In this document: piece after piece, positions 11,529 to 19,651 of the stretch
How the letters are laid out: the number at the start of each line of letters is the position of its first letter
Numbering within the stretch: position 1 is the first letter of the stretch
Assembly: GCA_031732855.1 (NCBI GenBank)
Contig: JAVMKJ010000109.1
Span: 33,073-97,072 of the forward strand
Source of the DNA: JAVMKJ01 sp031732855
Lineage (GTDB): Bacteria; Pseudomonadota; Gammaproteobacteria; Competibacterales; Competibacteraceae
DNA length: 64,000 nucleotides
Direction of reading: 5' to 3'
Notes under the pieces: model-generated
Told to the model about the DNA's origin: nothing
Seen by the model: the letters and a program-made list of their open reading frames with translations, nothing else
Database searches by the model: none
Translations under genes and position numbers: made by a program

Positions 11529-13913
11529 ATGGACAGTTACAACATTTTGATTCGAGGCGGTAACTTACGCGAGTGCATGGCCGGCGTCAACCTACCTTGG
11601 CCGGGTAGTGCCGACCCGCCGTTGGACGGCGAAATCTACCGCTTCACCGATCCCGAATCGTCTAGCCGGCCAGAGAAAAATAGCGCGGCCTGGATCGTCG
11701 GCCATACCCTGCCGGATGGCGTTCGGGTGGCTCATTTCGGCTCGTGGCGGCGAGAGAATGGCCCTTGGACCTGGTGCGAGGCCGACGAGTTGTCCGCCGA
11801 CCAGCACGCCGAACTCGACCGGCTCAAAGCCGCTGCCGAACGGGATCGGGAACGGCGCTACGCCCAGGCCCGCCTTGAAGCCGCTCGGTTGTGGGAGGCT
11901 GCGACGCCGGTGAAGCATCGGGAGCATCCCTATCTGACCCGCAAGCAGGTAGACGGGCAAGCGATGGTTCGGATGACCGCCGAAAACGTGTTGTTGGTGC
12001 CTCTACGGGATACCGCCGGCAATCTCCATACCCTGATCCGAATTTGGCCGGACGGGACCAAGCGGTTGCTGGAGGACGGCGACCCGCGCGGCCATTTCTG
12101 CCGTATCGGTCCGAAACCAGCCGGTAAAATCTGGTTGGCCGAAGGCATCAGCACGGCGTTGACGGTGGCGACGGCGACCGGACAGGCCACGGTCTGTTGC
12201 GGCGCTGCCGGCAACCTGCCGAGGGTGGCGCGAGCGTTGCGCGCCAAGTATCCCGACATGGAATTGGTCATCGCCGCCGATTGCGGACCGAAAGGCCAAC
12301 AGGGCGCGACGGAGGCGCTTGCGGCGGCTGGACCGGCGGCGCGGATTCTGACCCCCGTACATCCACAAGCCGGCGACGGGTTCGACTGGAATGATTTGAT
12401 GCAGGTGGCAGGACTGGAAGCGGTCAAGGCGCAACTGCAAGCCGCAACAACCGCGCCCGTCGAACCGGAACCGCTCCGGCGCGAACTACCGCCGCCGGAA
12501 CCGTACCCGCTGGAAGTTCTTGGTCCCGTGCTCCACCCGGCGGCGCTGGCCTTGCGGCGCATCATCCAGGCGCCGGACGCCCTGATTGCGCAGTCCTTGT
12601 TGGCCGCCGCCGCGTTGTGCGTCCAGCCGCACGCCAATGTCATCATCGACGGTCGGGTGTCGCCGCTTTCGATCTTCGCTATCACGGTCGGCGCCAGCGG
12701 CGAGCGGAAAACAGCCGTGGATAGTTTGGCGCTCAAACCCGTGGCGGACCGGCAACGCGAATTGGTTGAGGCGTATCGAGAGGATACCCGCTCCCACAAG
12801 CGCGAACTCAAGGAATTCGAGAAGTGCGAGCGGGAATTGTTGGGCAAGAAAGTTGTGGACCTCGGCGCGGTCAAGGCCAATCGGGACCAGAAGAAAGCCG
12901 CGCTAGATGGCCTTGGCGATCCCCCGGAACCGCCGCTACTGCCGAACCTGCTGGCCGCCGATCCGACCAGCGAAGGGCTGTTCAAGCTGTTCGCCAACGG
13001 GCAACCGAGCCTTGGACTGTTTAGCGATGAAGGCGCGTTGTTTATCGGTGGCGCGGCGCTGATGAAAGAGGTACGGCTTCGCACGATTGGCGCGTTGTCG
13101 AAGCTGTGGGATGGCCGGCCGCTAGACCGGGTACGCAGCGGCGACGGCGCCAGCGTGTTGTTCGACCGCCGGCTGTCGCTGCACCTGATGATGCAACCCC
13201 TCGTCGCGGCGGAATTGTTCAACGATCCGATCTTTGCCGATCAAGGCTTTCTCTCGCGGGTGTTGTGCGCCTGGCCGGAAACAACCGCCGGAACCCGCCG
13301 CTATCGCAGTGAGGATGCCAGTCAAGACCCGGCGATCCGCCGCTATTGGGACGTGCTCAAGGCTCTATTGGAACGGCCCTACCCACTGCGGGAGGGTACC
13401 CGCAATGAACTGATGCCGCGCCTGCTCCCGTTGGCCGATCCCGCCAAGGCGGCATGGATTCACTACTGCGACACCATCGAAGCGCAGCTTGGCTCCGGGC
13501 AACCCTTGGAACCAATACGCGGTTTTGCCAACAAGACGGCGGAACACGCGGCGCGGATTGCGGGAGTCCTGGCGGTGATCGAAAACCAAGCCGCGACTGT
13601 GATCGAACTCCCGCATGTCCAAGCCGGGATTGCGCTGATGGATTACTACCTGACCGAGATGCTACGAATTCAGGAAACCGGCGCCGGAAATCCCGATATT
13701 CGCTTGGCTGAAAAGCTCCTGGATTGGGCGCGCGGGTTCGAGGTGATCTATCTACGGCTGATCTACCGCCACGGTCCGAACGCGATCCGGGAAGCAGAAA
13801 CCGCCAAGCGGCTTTGCCGGCTCCTGGAAGAGCACGGCTGGCTATCCAAGATCGAAGGCGGCGCGGTGATCGACGGGATACACCGGCGGAACGCTTGGAG
13901 GGTCAACCGGTGA
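11529..13913 (+). CDS. TOPRIM primase / DUF3987 helicase
   Basis: This 794-aa fusion would prime and unwind DNA for the element. Residues about 125-300 form a primase-type part: HREHPYLTRKQVDGQ, then the TOPRIM signature WLAEGISTALTVA and VIAADCG. From about 320 on, a DUF3987 ATPase core follows with the Walker-A-like GASGERKTAVDS (the G-E-R-K-T variant typical of this family), LFSDEGALFIGG and QGFLSRVLCAWPE. The C-terminal end (about 740-794) looks like a winged helix. The ATG at 11529 is preceded by GGAG. Its stop overlaps the GTG of the polymerase gene, giving a coupled replication operon. Confidence 0.85.
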   Translation: MDSYNILIRGGNLRECMAGVNLPWPGSADPPLDGEIYRFTDPESSSRPEKNSAAWIVGHTLPDGVRVAHFGSWRRENGPWTWCEADELSADQHAELDRLKAAAERDRERRYAQARLEAARLWEAATPVKHREHPYLTRKQVDGQAMVRMTAENVLLVPLRDTAGNLHTLIRIWPDGTKRLLEDGDPRGHFCRIGPKPAGKIWLAEGISTALTVATATGQATVCCGAAGNLPRVARALRAKYPDMELVIAADCGPKGQQGATEALAAAGPAARILTPVHPQAGDGFDWNDLMQVAGLEAVKAQLQAATTAPVEPEPLRRELPPPEPYPLEVLGPVLHPAALALRRIIQAPDALIAQSLLAAAALCVQPHANVIIDGRVSPLSIFAITVGASGERKTAVDSLALKPVADRQRELVEAYREDTRSHKRELKEFEKCERELLGKKVVDLGAVKANRDQKKAALDGLGDPPEPPLLPNLLAADPTSEGLFKLFANGQPSLGLFSDEGALFIGGAALMKEVRLRTIGALSKLWDGRPLDRVRSGDGASVLFDRRLSLHLMMQPLVAAELFNDPIFADQGFLSRVLCAWPETTAGTRRYRSEDASQDPAIRRYWDVLKALLERPYPLREGTRNELMPRLLPLADPAKAAWIHYCDTIEAQLGSGQPLEPIRGFANKTAEHAARIAGVLAVIENQAATVIELPHVQAGIALMDYYLTEMLRIQETGAGNPDIRLAEKLLDWARGFEVIYLRLIYRHGPNAIREAETAKRLCRLLEEHGWLSKIEGGAVIDGIHRRNAWRVNR

Positions 13914-16300
13914 AATTCTCGCAACAACCCGCTGCGACTCCAGCGACTCCCGCGACTTTTCCAGAAACCGCCAAGGTTGCGACTCTTGCGACTCCCGCGA
14001 CTTTTCCCGATAGCCCAGCGGAAAGTCGCCAGAGTCGCGAAAGTCGCAAGGCGGAACTGCTCAAAACTATCGGCGCGGCTCCGGTCCCTGCCTTCAACCC
14101 GCGCGGGCGGTTTTTCTCCTGGCGCGTAACTTTCCGAGCGGACCCGGCGGGGAGCTATCGGCTGATCTTCGATGAACCCAAAACCATGGACGAGGTACGC
14201 GGCCCGCTGCTCGCCAAGTACGCACCGGCGGATATCGTCTCGATCATCCCGGACTGGCATACCCTGGCAGTCTCCCGCGCGGAAGTCGAAGCCATGCACG
14301 GCGCAACTGTGGCGGGGGTTCCCGTGGCGGCGGTGTTGGATCAAGCCGCGCTTTGGGATATGTACGATCTTCGCGATCCTGGTGTGCTGGAAGCATTCGC
14401 CAAGAGCTTGCAAGAGCCTGGTCAACCGCTGGCGGCGTTGCCGGCGGCCAAGGGGCAAGCCGGGCTGTTCGAGGAACCGAACCGCACCGATACCGCCGCC
14501 AGCCTGCTCCGGCGGGAAGGCTTCGAGGTGGTCTACGTGATAGACCCGGCGGCGGCGCAAGCGGAGGTCCGGCGGTTACTGGCCGCGCCGGGCGTGTTGG
14601 GCTTGGATATCGAAACCGCCAAGACGCCGGCTTACCGCGATCATCCCGGCGCCGGTCTCGATCCGCACCTGTCCCGGATTCGGCTGGTGCAACTGGCAAC
14701 CGCCGGCTTCGTGGCGGTGTTCGATCTCGACCGGATACCGCTGGCGCTCCTGGCGCCGCTCTGGACGCGGCCGCTGGTGGCGCACAATGCCGGCTTCGAG
14801 TTGAAGCATTTACTCCATGCTGGCGCCGATCCCGCGCGCCTGCATTGTTCCCTGCTCCTGGATCGGGTGTTGTCCGGCCGCCGCCGGTCCCTGGCGGACG
14901 TGGCCGCCGACCGCTTGGGGTGGATGCTCGACAAGACTTTGCAAGTCTCGGACTGGAACGCGGCGGAACTTTCCCAGGCGCAAATCGCCTATGCCGCCTT
15001 GGACGCGGCGGCGGCGTTCCGGCTCTATCCGGCGCTGCTGGTGGCGATCCAGACCGGCGGGAGGTTGCCGGCCTATACCCTGCTGCTCCGCGCGCAACGC
15101 CCGGTCGCCAAGATGGAACTGGCCGGCTGTCCGTTCGATCTCCAAGGCCATGCGGTGTTGTGCGACCAGTGGGAGCGGGAACGGCTGGCGGCGATTGAAC
15201 CCCTGGCGGCGGTGTTGGGGCCGGGTATCTCTCCCGATTCCGCCGCGCAACTGGCGACCTGGCTTGCTCAAACCCTACCGCCGGAACGGCTGGCGATCTG
15301 GCAGAAAACGGCCGGCGGGCAACCGGCGACGGGCGCGGATGTGCTGGCGATGGCCGACGATCTTGAGGTGGTCAAACCGCTCTTGGCCTACAAGACCGCC
15401 GCCAAGCGGCTGAGTACCTACGGCCCGGCGTTCGCCAAGTGGGTATCACCGGCGACCGGGCGGATTCATGCGTCATTCTCGATAGCGCACTCCCGGCCCG
15501 GCCGCTTCTCCTGTTCCTCGCCGAACCTGCAACAACTCCCGCGCGATCCGACCTTTCGCCGGCTGGTGAAAGCCGATCCCGGCCGGCGGCTGGTGGTGGC
15601 CGACTATAGCCAAGTGGAACTGCGCGTCATGGCGCTGTTGTGCCAAGACCCGGCGATGCTGGCGGCCTATCGCGACGGTCAAGATCTGCATCGGCTCACG
15701 GCGGCGGCGGTGTTGGGTATCGAACCAGCGGCGGTGACCAAGGCGCAACGGCAACTCGCCAAGGCGGTCAATTTCGGCCTGATCTACGGCATGGCGCCGA
15801 AAACGCTGGTCTCCCATGCCAAGGCCAACTATGGCGTGGTCATGAGTCTGGCGGAAGCGGAAGCGGCGCACGCGGCCTTTTTCGCGGCTTATCCACGGCT
15901 CCGGCTGTGGCATCGCACGACCGCCGCGCATACCGAACAAACCGGCAAGGCGACGATCCGGGGCGGTCTGGTGCGCGATTTCATCCAGGAACCCGGCGGC
16001 GTGAAGTACACGGAATCGCTCAACACCCCGGTCCAAGGCGCGGCGGCGGCGGCACTGCTGGCGGCGCTCCCGCTCCTGGATCAAGCCTTGGCCGGTATCG
16101 ACGCCCAGCCGATCAACCTGATTCACGATGAATGGGTGTTGGACGTGGCGGCGGCGGATATCGAACCCGCCAAGGCGGCGCTGGTGGACACCATGACCGC
16201 CGGCTTCGCGGCGATCTTCCCGGAAGCGGAAGCGGCGGGAACGCTCCGCGATCTGGCCGAGGCGCGCGAGGGAGACAACTGGGAGAGTGCCAAGGGATGA
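13910..16300 (+). CDS. Family A DNA polymerase with 3'-5' exonuclease domain
   Basis: This 796-aa polymerase starts at GTG 13910, overlapping the helicase stop (GTGA), with GGAGGG upstream. Residues 5-45 are a low-complexity A-T-P/F repeat encoded by the GCGACT array. The exonuclease domain (about 220-390) has LGLDIETAK (Exo I), AHNAGFELKHL (Exo II, with Glu where Asp is usual) and YAALDAA (Exo III). The polymerase domain has motif A VVADYSQVELRVMAL, motif B KAVNFGLIYG and motif C LIHDEWVLD, all intact. There is no 5'-3' nuclease domain. It should be an active replicative polymerase of the element. Confidence 0.92.
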   Translation: MKFSQQPAATPATPATFPETAKVATLATPATFPDSPAESRQSRESRKAELLKTIGAAPVPAFNPRGRFFSWRVTFRADPAGSYRLIFDEPKTMDEVRGPLLAKYAPADIVSIIPDWHTLAVSRAEVEAMHGATVAGVPVAAVLDQAALWDMYDLRDPGVLEAFAKSLQEPGQPLAALPAAKGQAGLFEEPNRTDTAASLLRREGFEVVYVIDPAAAQAEVRRLLAAPGVLGLDIETAKTPAYRDHPGAGLDPHLSRIRLVQLATAGFVAVFDLDRIPLALLAPLWTRPLVAHNAGFELKHLLHAGADPARLHCSLLLDRVLSGRRRSLADVAADRLGWMLDKTLQVSDWNAAELSQAQIAYAALDAAAAFRLYPALLVAIQTGGRLPAYTLLLRAQRPVAKMELAGCPFDLQGHAVLCDQWERERLAAIEPLAAVLGPGISPDSAAQLATWLAQTLPPERLAIWQKTAGGQPATGADVLAMADDLEVVKPLLAYKTAAKRLSTYGPAFAKWVSPATGRIHASFSIAHSRPGRFSCSSPNLQQLPRDPTFRRLVKADPGRRLVVADYSQVELRVMALLCQDPAMLAAYRDGQDLHRLTAAAVLGIEPAAVTKAQRQLAKAVNFGLIYGMAPKTLVSHAKANYGVVMSLAEAEAAHAAFFAAYPRLRLWHRTTAAHTEQTGKATIRGGLVRDFIQEPGGVKYTESLNTPVQGAAAAALLAALPLLDQALAGIDAQPINLIHDEWVLDVAAADIEPAKAALVDTMTAGFAAIFPEAEAAGTLRDLAEAREGDNWESAKG
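13934..14047. repeat. GCGACT array, 9-nt periodic, direct then inverted
   Basis: GCGACT occurs at 13934, 13943, 13952, 13979, 13988 and 13997, and its complement AGTCGC at 14024, 14033 and 14042. Within each group the spacing is exactly nine bases. The array lies inside the first 45 codons of the polymerase gene and encodes Ala-Thr-Pro/Phe repeats followed by Ser-Arg repeats. It could be an iteron-like origin or binding array, or merely a repetitive linker. Confidence 0.8.
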
Positions 16301-16398
16301 CGCGCGACCAGATACGCGCGGCGGCGGCGCGCATCGCCGCCATGCGAACCGCCGCCTTGGCGCGGCGCGGCGCGGCGAATCATTGCCAGCTATATTAG
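16297..16398 (+). CDS. Small basic Ala/Arg-rich ORF (33 aa)
   Basis: The ATG overlaps the polymerase stop (ATGA) and opens 33 codons, mostly Ala and Arg (MTRDQIRAAAARIAAMRTAA and onward). The junction suggests coupled translation. Composition is also what a GC-rich spacer could give, so reality is uncertain. Confidence 0.35.
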   Translation: MTRDQIRAAAARIAAMRTAALARRGAANHCQLY

Positions 16399-16401
16399 AG
16401 G

Positions 16402-17067
16402 ATGCGAATGAACCGAACGACCCACGAACGCCCGCAATACAGCCGGCAGGTAAAAAACAAACCGGAACCGACGAACAAGGCGCGCTTGCTGACCACGAAC
16501 CACGACCCGCGCCAATTACCCGACGATCACCTGGCGGAACTGGCCCTGTCGCCGCTGGTGTCCAATACAACGACCGCCCTGGATTTCAGCACGGCGCTCT
16601 TTCCAGACTTGTCCCTGGATGCCTGCGTGAAGGTGCTGAAGCGCAACGTGGCAGCGATCAACGGCGGCGACCTGTCCGGCCCGGAAGCGACGCTCGCGGC
16701 GCAAGCGACGGTGTTGGACGCCATTTTCAACAATCTGGCACGGCGGGCGGCCCATGCCGAATACATGAGCCAACTGGAACCGTATTTACGGCTGGCCTTG
16801 AAGGCACAGGCGCAATGTACCCGCACATTGGAAGTGTTGGCAGCGATCAAGAATCCGCCGGTGGTGTTCGCCAAGCAAGCCAACATTGCCAATCAGCAGC
16901 AAGTGAACAACCATCCGACTCCGCACGCGCGGGAAGTCGAGAAGGCGCCAACCCGACTATTGGAGGCTTTACCCGGTGAACGGCTGGAATCAAGAACGGC
17001 GGCAACGGCAAGCGGCATTGATTCGCACTTGGAAACCGTGGGAGCGATCTACCGGCCCCAAGACTGA
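16402..17067 (+). CDS. Hypothetical protein of mobile elements
   Basis: This 221-aa protein has a helical centre (LDACVKVLKRNVAAINGGDL and ARRAAHAEYMSQLEPYLRLA). It then has the phrase KQANIANQQQVNN, which I associate with a conserved family in proteobacterial islands that is often next to a small S-T-G-P-K-T protein, as here. No catalytic motif was identified. Start may be ATG 16402 or 16408. Its 3' end overlaps the next gene by 92 bases in another frame. Confidence 0.6.
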   Translation: MRMNRTTHERPQYSRQVKNKPEPTNKARLLTTNHDPRQLPDDHLAELALSPLVSNTTTALDFSTALFPDLSLDACVKVLKRNVAAINGGDLSGPEATLAAQATVLDAIFNNLARRAAHAEYMSQLEPYLRLALKAQAQCTRTLEVLAAIKNPPVVFAKQANIANQQQVNNHPTPHAREVEKAPTRLLEALPGERLESRTAATASGIDSHLETVGAIYRPQD

Positions 17068-17182
17068 GACCGGCAAACGGCGGGCGGCCATGCGTGGCTC
17101 CAAGGGTGGAATTCGCCAGCAGTTGCGCGAACTGGCGAGGGTACTGCGCGAGCAGCGGGACTTGCTAAACCGGCTGGGGTAG
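16976..17182 (+). CDS. Small STGPKT-motif protein
   Basis: This 68-aa protein starts at GTG 16976 with GGAGG at 16962-16966. The motif WKPWERSTGPKTETGKRRAA is followed by KGGIRQQLRELARVLREQRD. It belongs to a group of small basic proteins with S-T-G-P-x-T-E-x-G-K found beside proteins like the preceding one. A decayed second copy of its C-terminal part lies at about 19364-19440. Its function is unknown; the basic charge suggests nucleic-acid binding. Confidence 0.6.
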   Translation: MNGWNQERRQRQAALIRTWKPWERSTGPKTETGKRRAAMRGSKGGIRQQLRELARVLREQRDLLNRLG

Positions 17183-17186
17183 TTCG

Positions 17187-17381
17187 ATGGACCAGCGGCG
17201 GGAAGCAGACGGCTTTCACCAGCTTGAGTGCTGTCCCGCTGATGTCATGGCGGAACTTGACCGGCGACACAAGCCTTATGGCGACTTTTGCAGGCCACAA
17301 CTGGCCTTGATTGCCATGGCGCGGCGGGGGGCGCTGGTGGCGTCCATCGATGCGGCCGGGGCGGCGAGGGTGACGTCATGA
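17187..17381 (+). CDS. Small RHH-like hypothetical protein
   Basis: This 64-aa protein contains FHQLECCPADVMAELDRRHK and PYGDFCRPQLALIAMARR. The same pattern (ELSLPPDVWAALERR, PYSDFQCPQQAAVTLLRKA) recurs in the protein at 18262, so the two are paralogues within the element. The strand-then-two-helix layout resembles ribbon-helix-helix regulators, but this is inference. It follows the preceding gene by four bases. Confidence 0.5.
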   Translation: MDQRREADGFHQLECCPADVMAELDRRHKPYGDFCRPQLALIAMARRGALVASIDAAGAARVTS

Positions 17382-17509
17382 GCGGCCCGACTCCTCACCG
17401 TCCGACGATGGCGCCCAGGACGTGCGAAATCTGCGAGGTCTCGCTGATTTTCCCACAGTTATTAAATTGTCTTTGTGAGTTCTTTTATGAAAGTATAAAA
17501 GTCTTCTAA
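17378..17509 (+). CDS. Small ORF truncated by AT-rich DNA
   Basis: An ATG overlapping the previous stop opens MSGPTPHRPTMAPRTCEICE with a C-E-I-C pair, then runs into AT-rich sequence at about 17450 and ends after 43 codons. The GC-rich beginning and AT-rich end suggest that the original gene was cut by the neighbouring insertion. Confidence 0.3.
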   Translation: MSGPTPHRPTMAPRTCEICEVSLIFPQLLNCLCEFFYESIKVF

Positions 17510-18019
17510 AATTCCCATAGAATTCTTTTCTGCTTTCTCTTGGCCAAATACTCCATGAGCGACAATAAAAGCTGCATAACCCATAGCTCCGAGTGGGCCT
17601 TTTGCATTGTTATAAATACTTTCTATCCAATCTCTTCCTAAAGCATAATAGAGAGCTTCAAAAGCCAATAGCCCGTTTATCGTTGTCGGTTCTTTAATTG
17701 AATAGTTTCTTTGAAGGTATAACATTACCTTTTTTAGATCTTCCTTATCGATTGCTAATTCACAACTATCTATTAGTATTGGTTTTACTAACTCTTTCAC
17801 GTCTTCCATTAGATTGTCTATAACATCAGATCTTTTTGTATTATTTGTGCTGCAATTTATTATGGCTATACCCGTAATACATAGATAAAAAAAAGATCTC
17901 ATCCTTTGTGCATCTGTTGGTCTAGCTACTCCAAATCTTTTAAATATATTATTTTGTGATTCGATCAGAATTAAGGAAAAACTTTTTTTACTACCGAAGA
18001 AGTTTTTAAAGAGATTCAT
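17462..18019 (-). CDS. AT-rich orphan cargo protein of unknown function
   Basis: This 185-aa protein starts at ATG 18019 (MNLFKNFFGSKKSFSLILIE). Its composition, rich in Ile, Asn and Lys with AT-ending codons, is unlike any neighbour and signals recent transfer. Segments include FFYLCITGIAIINCS (a possible hydrophobic helix near 45-58), a helical middle and YAAFIVAHGVFGQ near 150. I recognise no domain. It lies alone on the minus strand near the non-integrase end of the element, a usual site for cargo such as defence genes, but nothing in the sequence proves a defence role. Confidence 0.65.
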   Translation of the reverse strand: MNLFKNFFGSKKSFSLILIESQNNIFKRFGVARPTDAQRMRSFFYLCITGIAIINCSTNNTKRSDVIDNLMEDVKELVKPILIDSCELAIDKEDLKKVMLYLQRNYSIKEPTTINGLLAFEALYYALGRDWIESIYNNAKGPLGAMGYAAFIVAHGVFGQEKAEKNSMGILEDFYTFIKELTKTI

Positions 18020-18261
18020 CCTTACGGCTCCTTTTATCTAGCAATTTGCCACTGGTTGGCACAGGCGAGACGGACAGCTACCGCCAGACACCGGAAGCGA
18101 GCCTTTTAGTTGCTGCGGGTCCTCCTGGCGGGGTTACAGGCGGATTGGCACAGGCTGGAAACCGCCGCAAACACTGCGTTTCAAACTCGACTTGAATAGG
18201 TTGACGAGTAGAATTCTGGCGGTGCTGGCACGCCATTCAGCGACCCCATACCGAACTGGTC

Positions 18262-18858
18262 ATGAAATCCAAAAACACCGAACACGCCCAACAGCGACAG
18301 GCCCGCTACCGGCAGAAGAAGAAGGAAGCCGGATACTACCGGATGGAGTTATCGCTTCCACCCGACGTGTGGGCAGCGCTGGAGAGGCGCTTGATGCCTT
18401 ACTCCGATTTCCAATGCCCGCAGCAGGCCGCTGTCACCCTGCTGCGAAAGGCGCTTAACCTGCCCAAACCGCCCGCCCGTGGGAGCGCGACCGGAATAAT
18501 CCCGCACCATAAAAAGCTGCGTTGCCGGAATAATCGAACGCCATCCCGCGCGGGCGGGCGACCCCACCCCGACTTTCGGAACGCTACGCGCAATCCACTT
18601 CAGCAAGCGAGCTGGTTGGTTGGCTTGCGGCTCGCTCCACTGCATGGTGGACGCCCCACATCAATCTATCTGGATACTACCGCCCTGAACTCTTACTACC
18701 GGAACGGTCCTCAGGAGTTTCATAAGTGCCTCTCTATGAGCGGCGGCATCCTTGATGTCTTGCAACGCCAAGAAATCGCCGACTGTCGGGGGACTGCTCG
18801 ACAGAAGTCCCCCTTGTGCCTCCTGTGGCTGGACGAGCTTGACGGCAATGACTGTTAG
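18262..18858 (+). CDS. RHH-like protein, N-terminal 70 residues conserved, long unrelated tail
   Basis: The frame from ATG 18262 gives 198 aa. Residues 1-70 (KNTEHAQQRQARYRQKKKEA, then YYRMELSLPPDVWAALERR and PYSDFQCPQQAAVTLLRKAL) are paralogous to the protein at 17187 and look like a real small DNA-binding protein. From about residue 72 the composition changes to low-quality sequence, so the original stop may have been lost and the tail may be read-through. Confidence 0.45.
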   Translation: MKSKNTEHAQQRQARYRQKKKEAGYYRMELSLPPDVWAALERRLMPYSDFQCPQQAAVTLLRKALNLPKPPARGSATGIIPHHKKLRCRNNRTPSRAGGRPHPDFRNATRNPLQQASWLVGLRLAPLHGGRPTSIYLDTTALNSYYRNGPQEFHKCLSMSGGILDVLQRQEIADCRGTARQKSPLCLLWLDELDGNDC

Positions 18859-19157
18859 AAAGACTGCAATTGCCTAATCATCATCATATACCGATTTCGA
18901 TTTAAATTTCGATATGGAGTATCAATCGGTTGTCCAGTTTGCGTGTCAATTGCCTGATTTGGGTTGATATAGTTATATCTTGTACCCCTTCTTATGTCAT
19001 TAAAACCACGATCCCCTGTGTCAACACCACCAGAACAACCCCACAATTGGCCGTTTCGATTGCGCCAGCATGTCATTCCATTCGACATTTGAACAAACTC
19101 GTCGGCGAAGGCTGATGAAGCGCAAAGCATTATCAATGCAACAGAATACTTTTTCAT
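18855..19157 (-). CDS. Small secreted hypothetical protein
   Basis: This 100-aa protein starts at ATG 19157 with AGGAG seven bases upstream. A signal peptide is clear: MKKYSVALIMLCASSAFA, with cleavage expected after A-F-A. The mature part starts DEFVQMSNGMTCWRNRNGQ and has two Cys (TCW and GCS) that could form a disulfide. It also contains RRGTRYNYINPNQA. The AT-richer codon use differs from core genes. It is likely periplasmic; its function is unknown. Confidence 0.6.
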   Translation of the reverse strand: MKKYSVALIMLCASSAFADEFVQMSNGMTCWRNRNGQLWGCSGGVDTGDRGFNDIRRGTRYNYINPNQAIDTQTGQPIDTPYRNLNRNRYMMMIRQLQSF

Positions 19158-19557
19158 TTCCGCTTCTCCTGACGTCCGCATAGATCAATTATTGCTAAGT
19201 GCTTACGGGAACAACACCTAACGCTCCGGCCGGTGCGGACGAGCCGCACAGCCGGCAAGTTGGGCAGCGCCGCGCTGACCGGGAAAGTACTGCTAATTTT
19301 AGCAGCCTTTTCCTGGCGTCCACGCGCGGGCCGCAACCCCCTCCTGTAATTATTATCCCGCCATGCATTCAAGGGCGGCGTTCGCCCGCAACTGCGCGAA
19401 CTGGCGCGGGCGTCGCGCGAACAGTGGGAAGCGTTGAACCGTATCCGGTGCGCAGGCGGCGCCACTTCCCAAGCCTAGCACTCTCAATTCTGCTAGCCAT
19501 ACTGCTAGCCACAATGAAAAAAGGCTTATCCAGTATTTGATAAGCTTTTGTTTTATA
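19158..19557. other. Gene-free stretch at the right end of the element
   Basis: No intact gene is visible. At 19364-19440 a remnant reads KGGVRPQLRELARASREQWE, matching the C-terminal half of the small protein at 16976, so it is a decayed duplicate. The remainder is GC-rich filler plus the tRNA-Thr terminator. Confidence 0.6.
19512..19549 (-). terminator. Terminator downstream of tRNA-Thr(TGT), supplied by the element
   Basis: On the minus strand a GCTTATC/GATAAGC hairpin with an eight-base loop is followed by CTTTTTT, a standard intrinsic terminator. It lies just beyond the tRNA 3' end inside the element and replaces the host's own terminator displaced to 6646-6690. Confidence 0.75.
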
Positions 19558-19602
19558 TGGAGCTGGCGAAGGGAATCGAACCCCCGACCCGCTGCTTACA
19601 AG
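19558..19602 (-). repeat. attR: 45-bp att repeat within tRNA-Thr
   Basis: The sequence is identical to 6698-6742. The tRNA remains intact because the element restores its 3' part on integration. Confidence 0.9.
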
Positions 19603-19633
19603 GCAGCTGCTCTACCGACTGAGCTACGCCAGC
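19558..19633 (-). tRNA. tRNA-Thr(TGT)
   Basis: This 76-nt cloverleaf includes an encoded CCA. The acceptor GCTGGCG pairs with CGCCAGC. The anticodon stem GCTGC/GCAGC holds loop CTTGTAA, giving anticodon TGT. It is the integration target: its last 45 bases equal attL. It is divergent from the tRNA-Tyr-Gly-Thr-tuf group. Confidence 0.95.
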
Positions 19634-19651
19634 GACTGGAAGACAAGGTTC

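Larger units (their letters stand above)
6698..19602. mobile_element. tRNA-Thr-integrated genetic element (about 12.9 kb)
   Basis: The element is bounded by the 45-bp att repeats and begins with a P4-type integrase. It encodes its own replication proteins (SSB-like protein, TOPRIM/DUF3987 primase-helicase, family A polymerase), an AlpA-type regulator, several toxin-antitoxin-like genes and an AT-rich cargo gene. I find no capsid, terminase, tail, relaxase or conjugation genes. It may therefore be a phage satellite, a plasmid-like integrative element or a reduced prophage. Intact tRNA-Thr sits at the right end and a tRNA fragment at the left end, next to the integrase. Confidence 0.85.

Noticed and set aside
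13934..14047. CRISPR array
   Set aside because: Units are only six to nine bases, lie in a coding frame, and have no spacers.
6945..19602. Complete prophage
   Set aside because: No terminase, portal, capsid, tail or lysis genes are visible.
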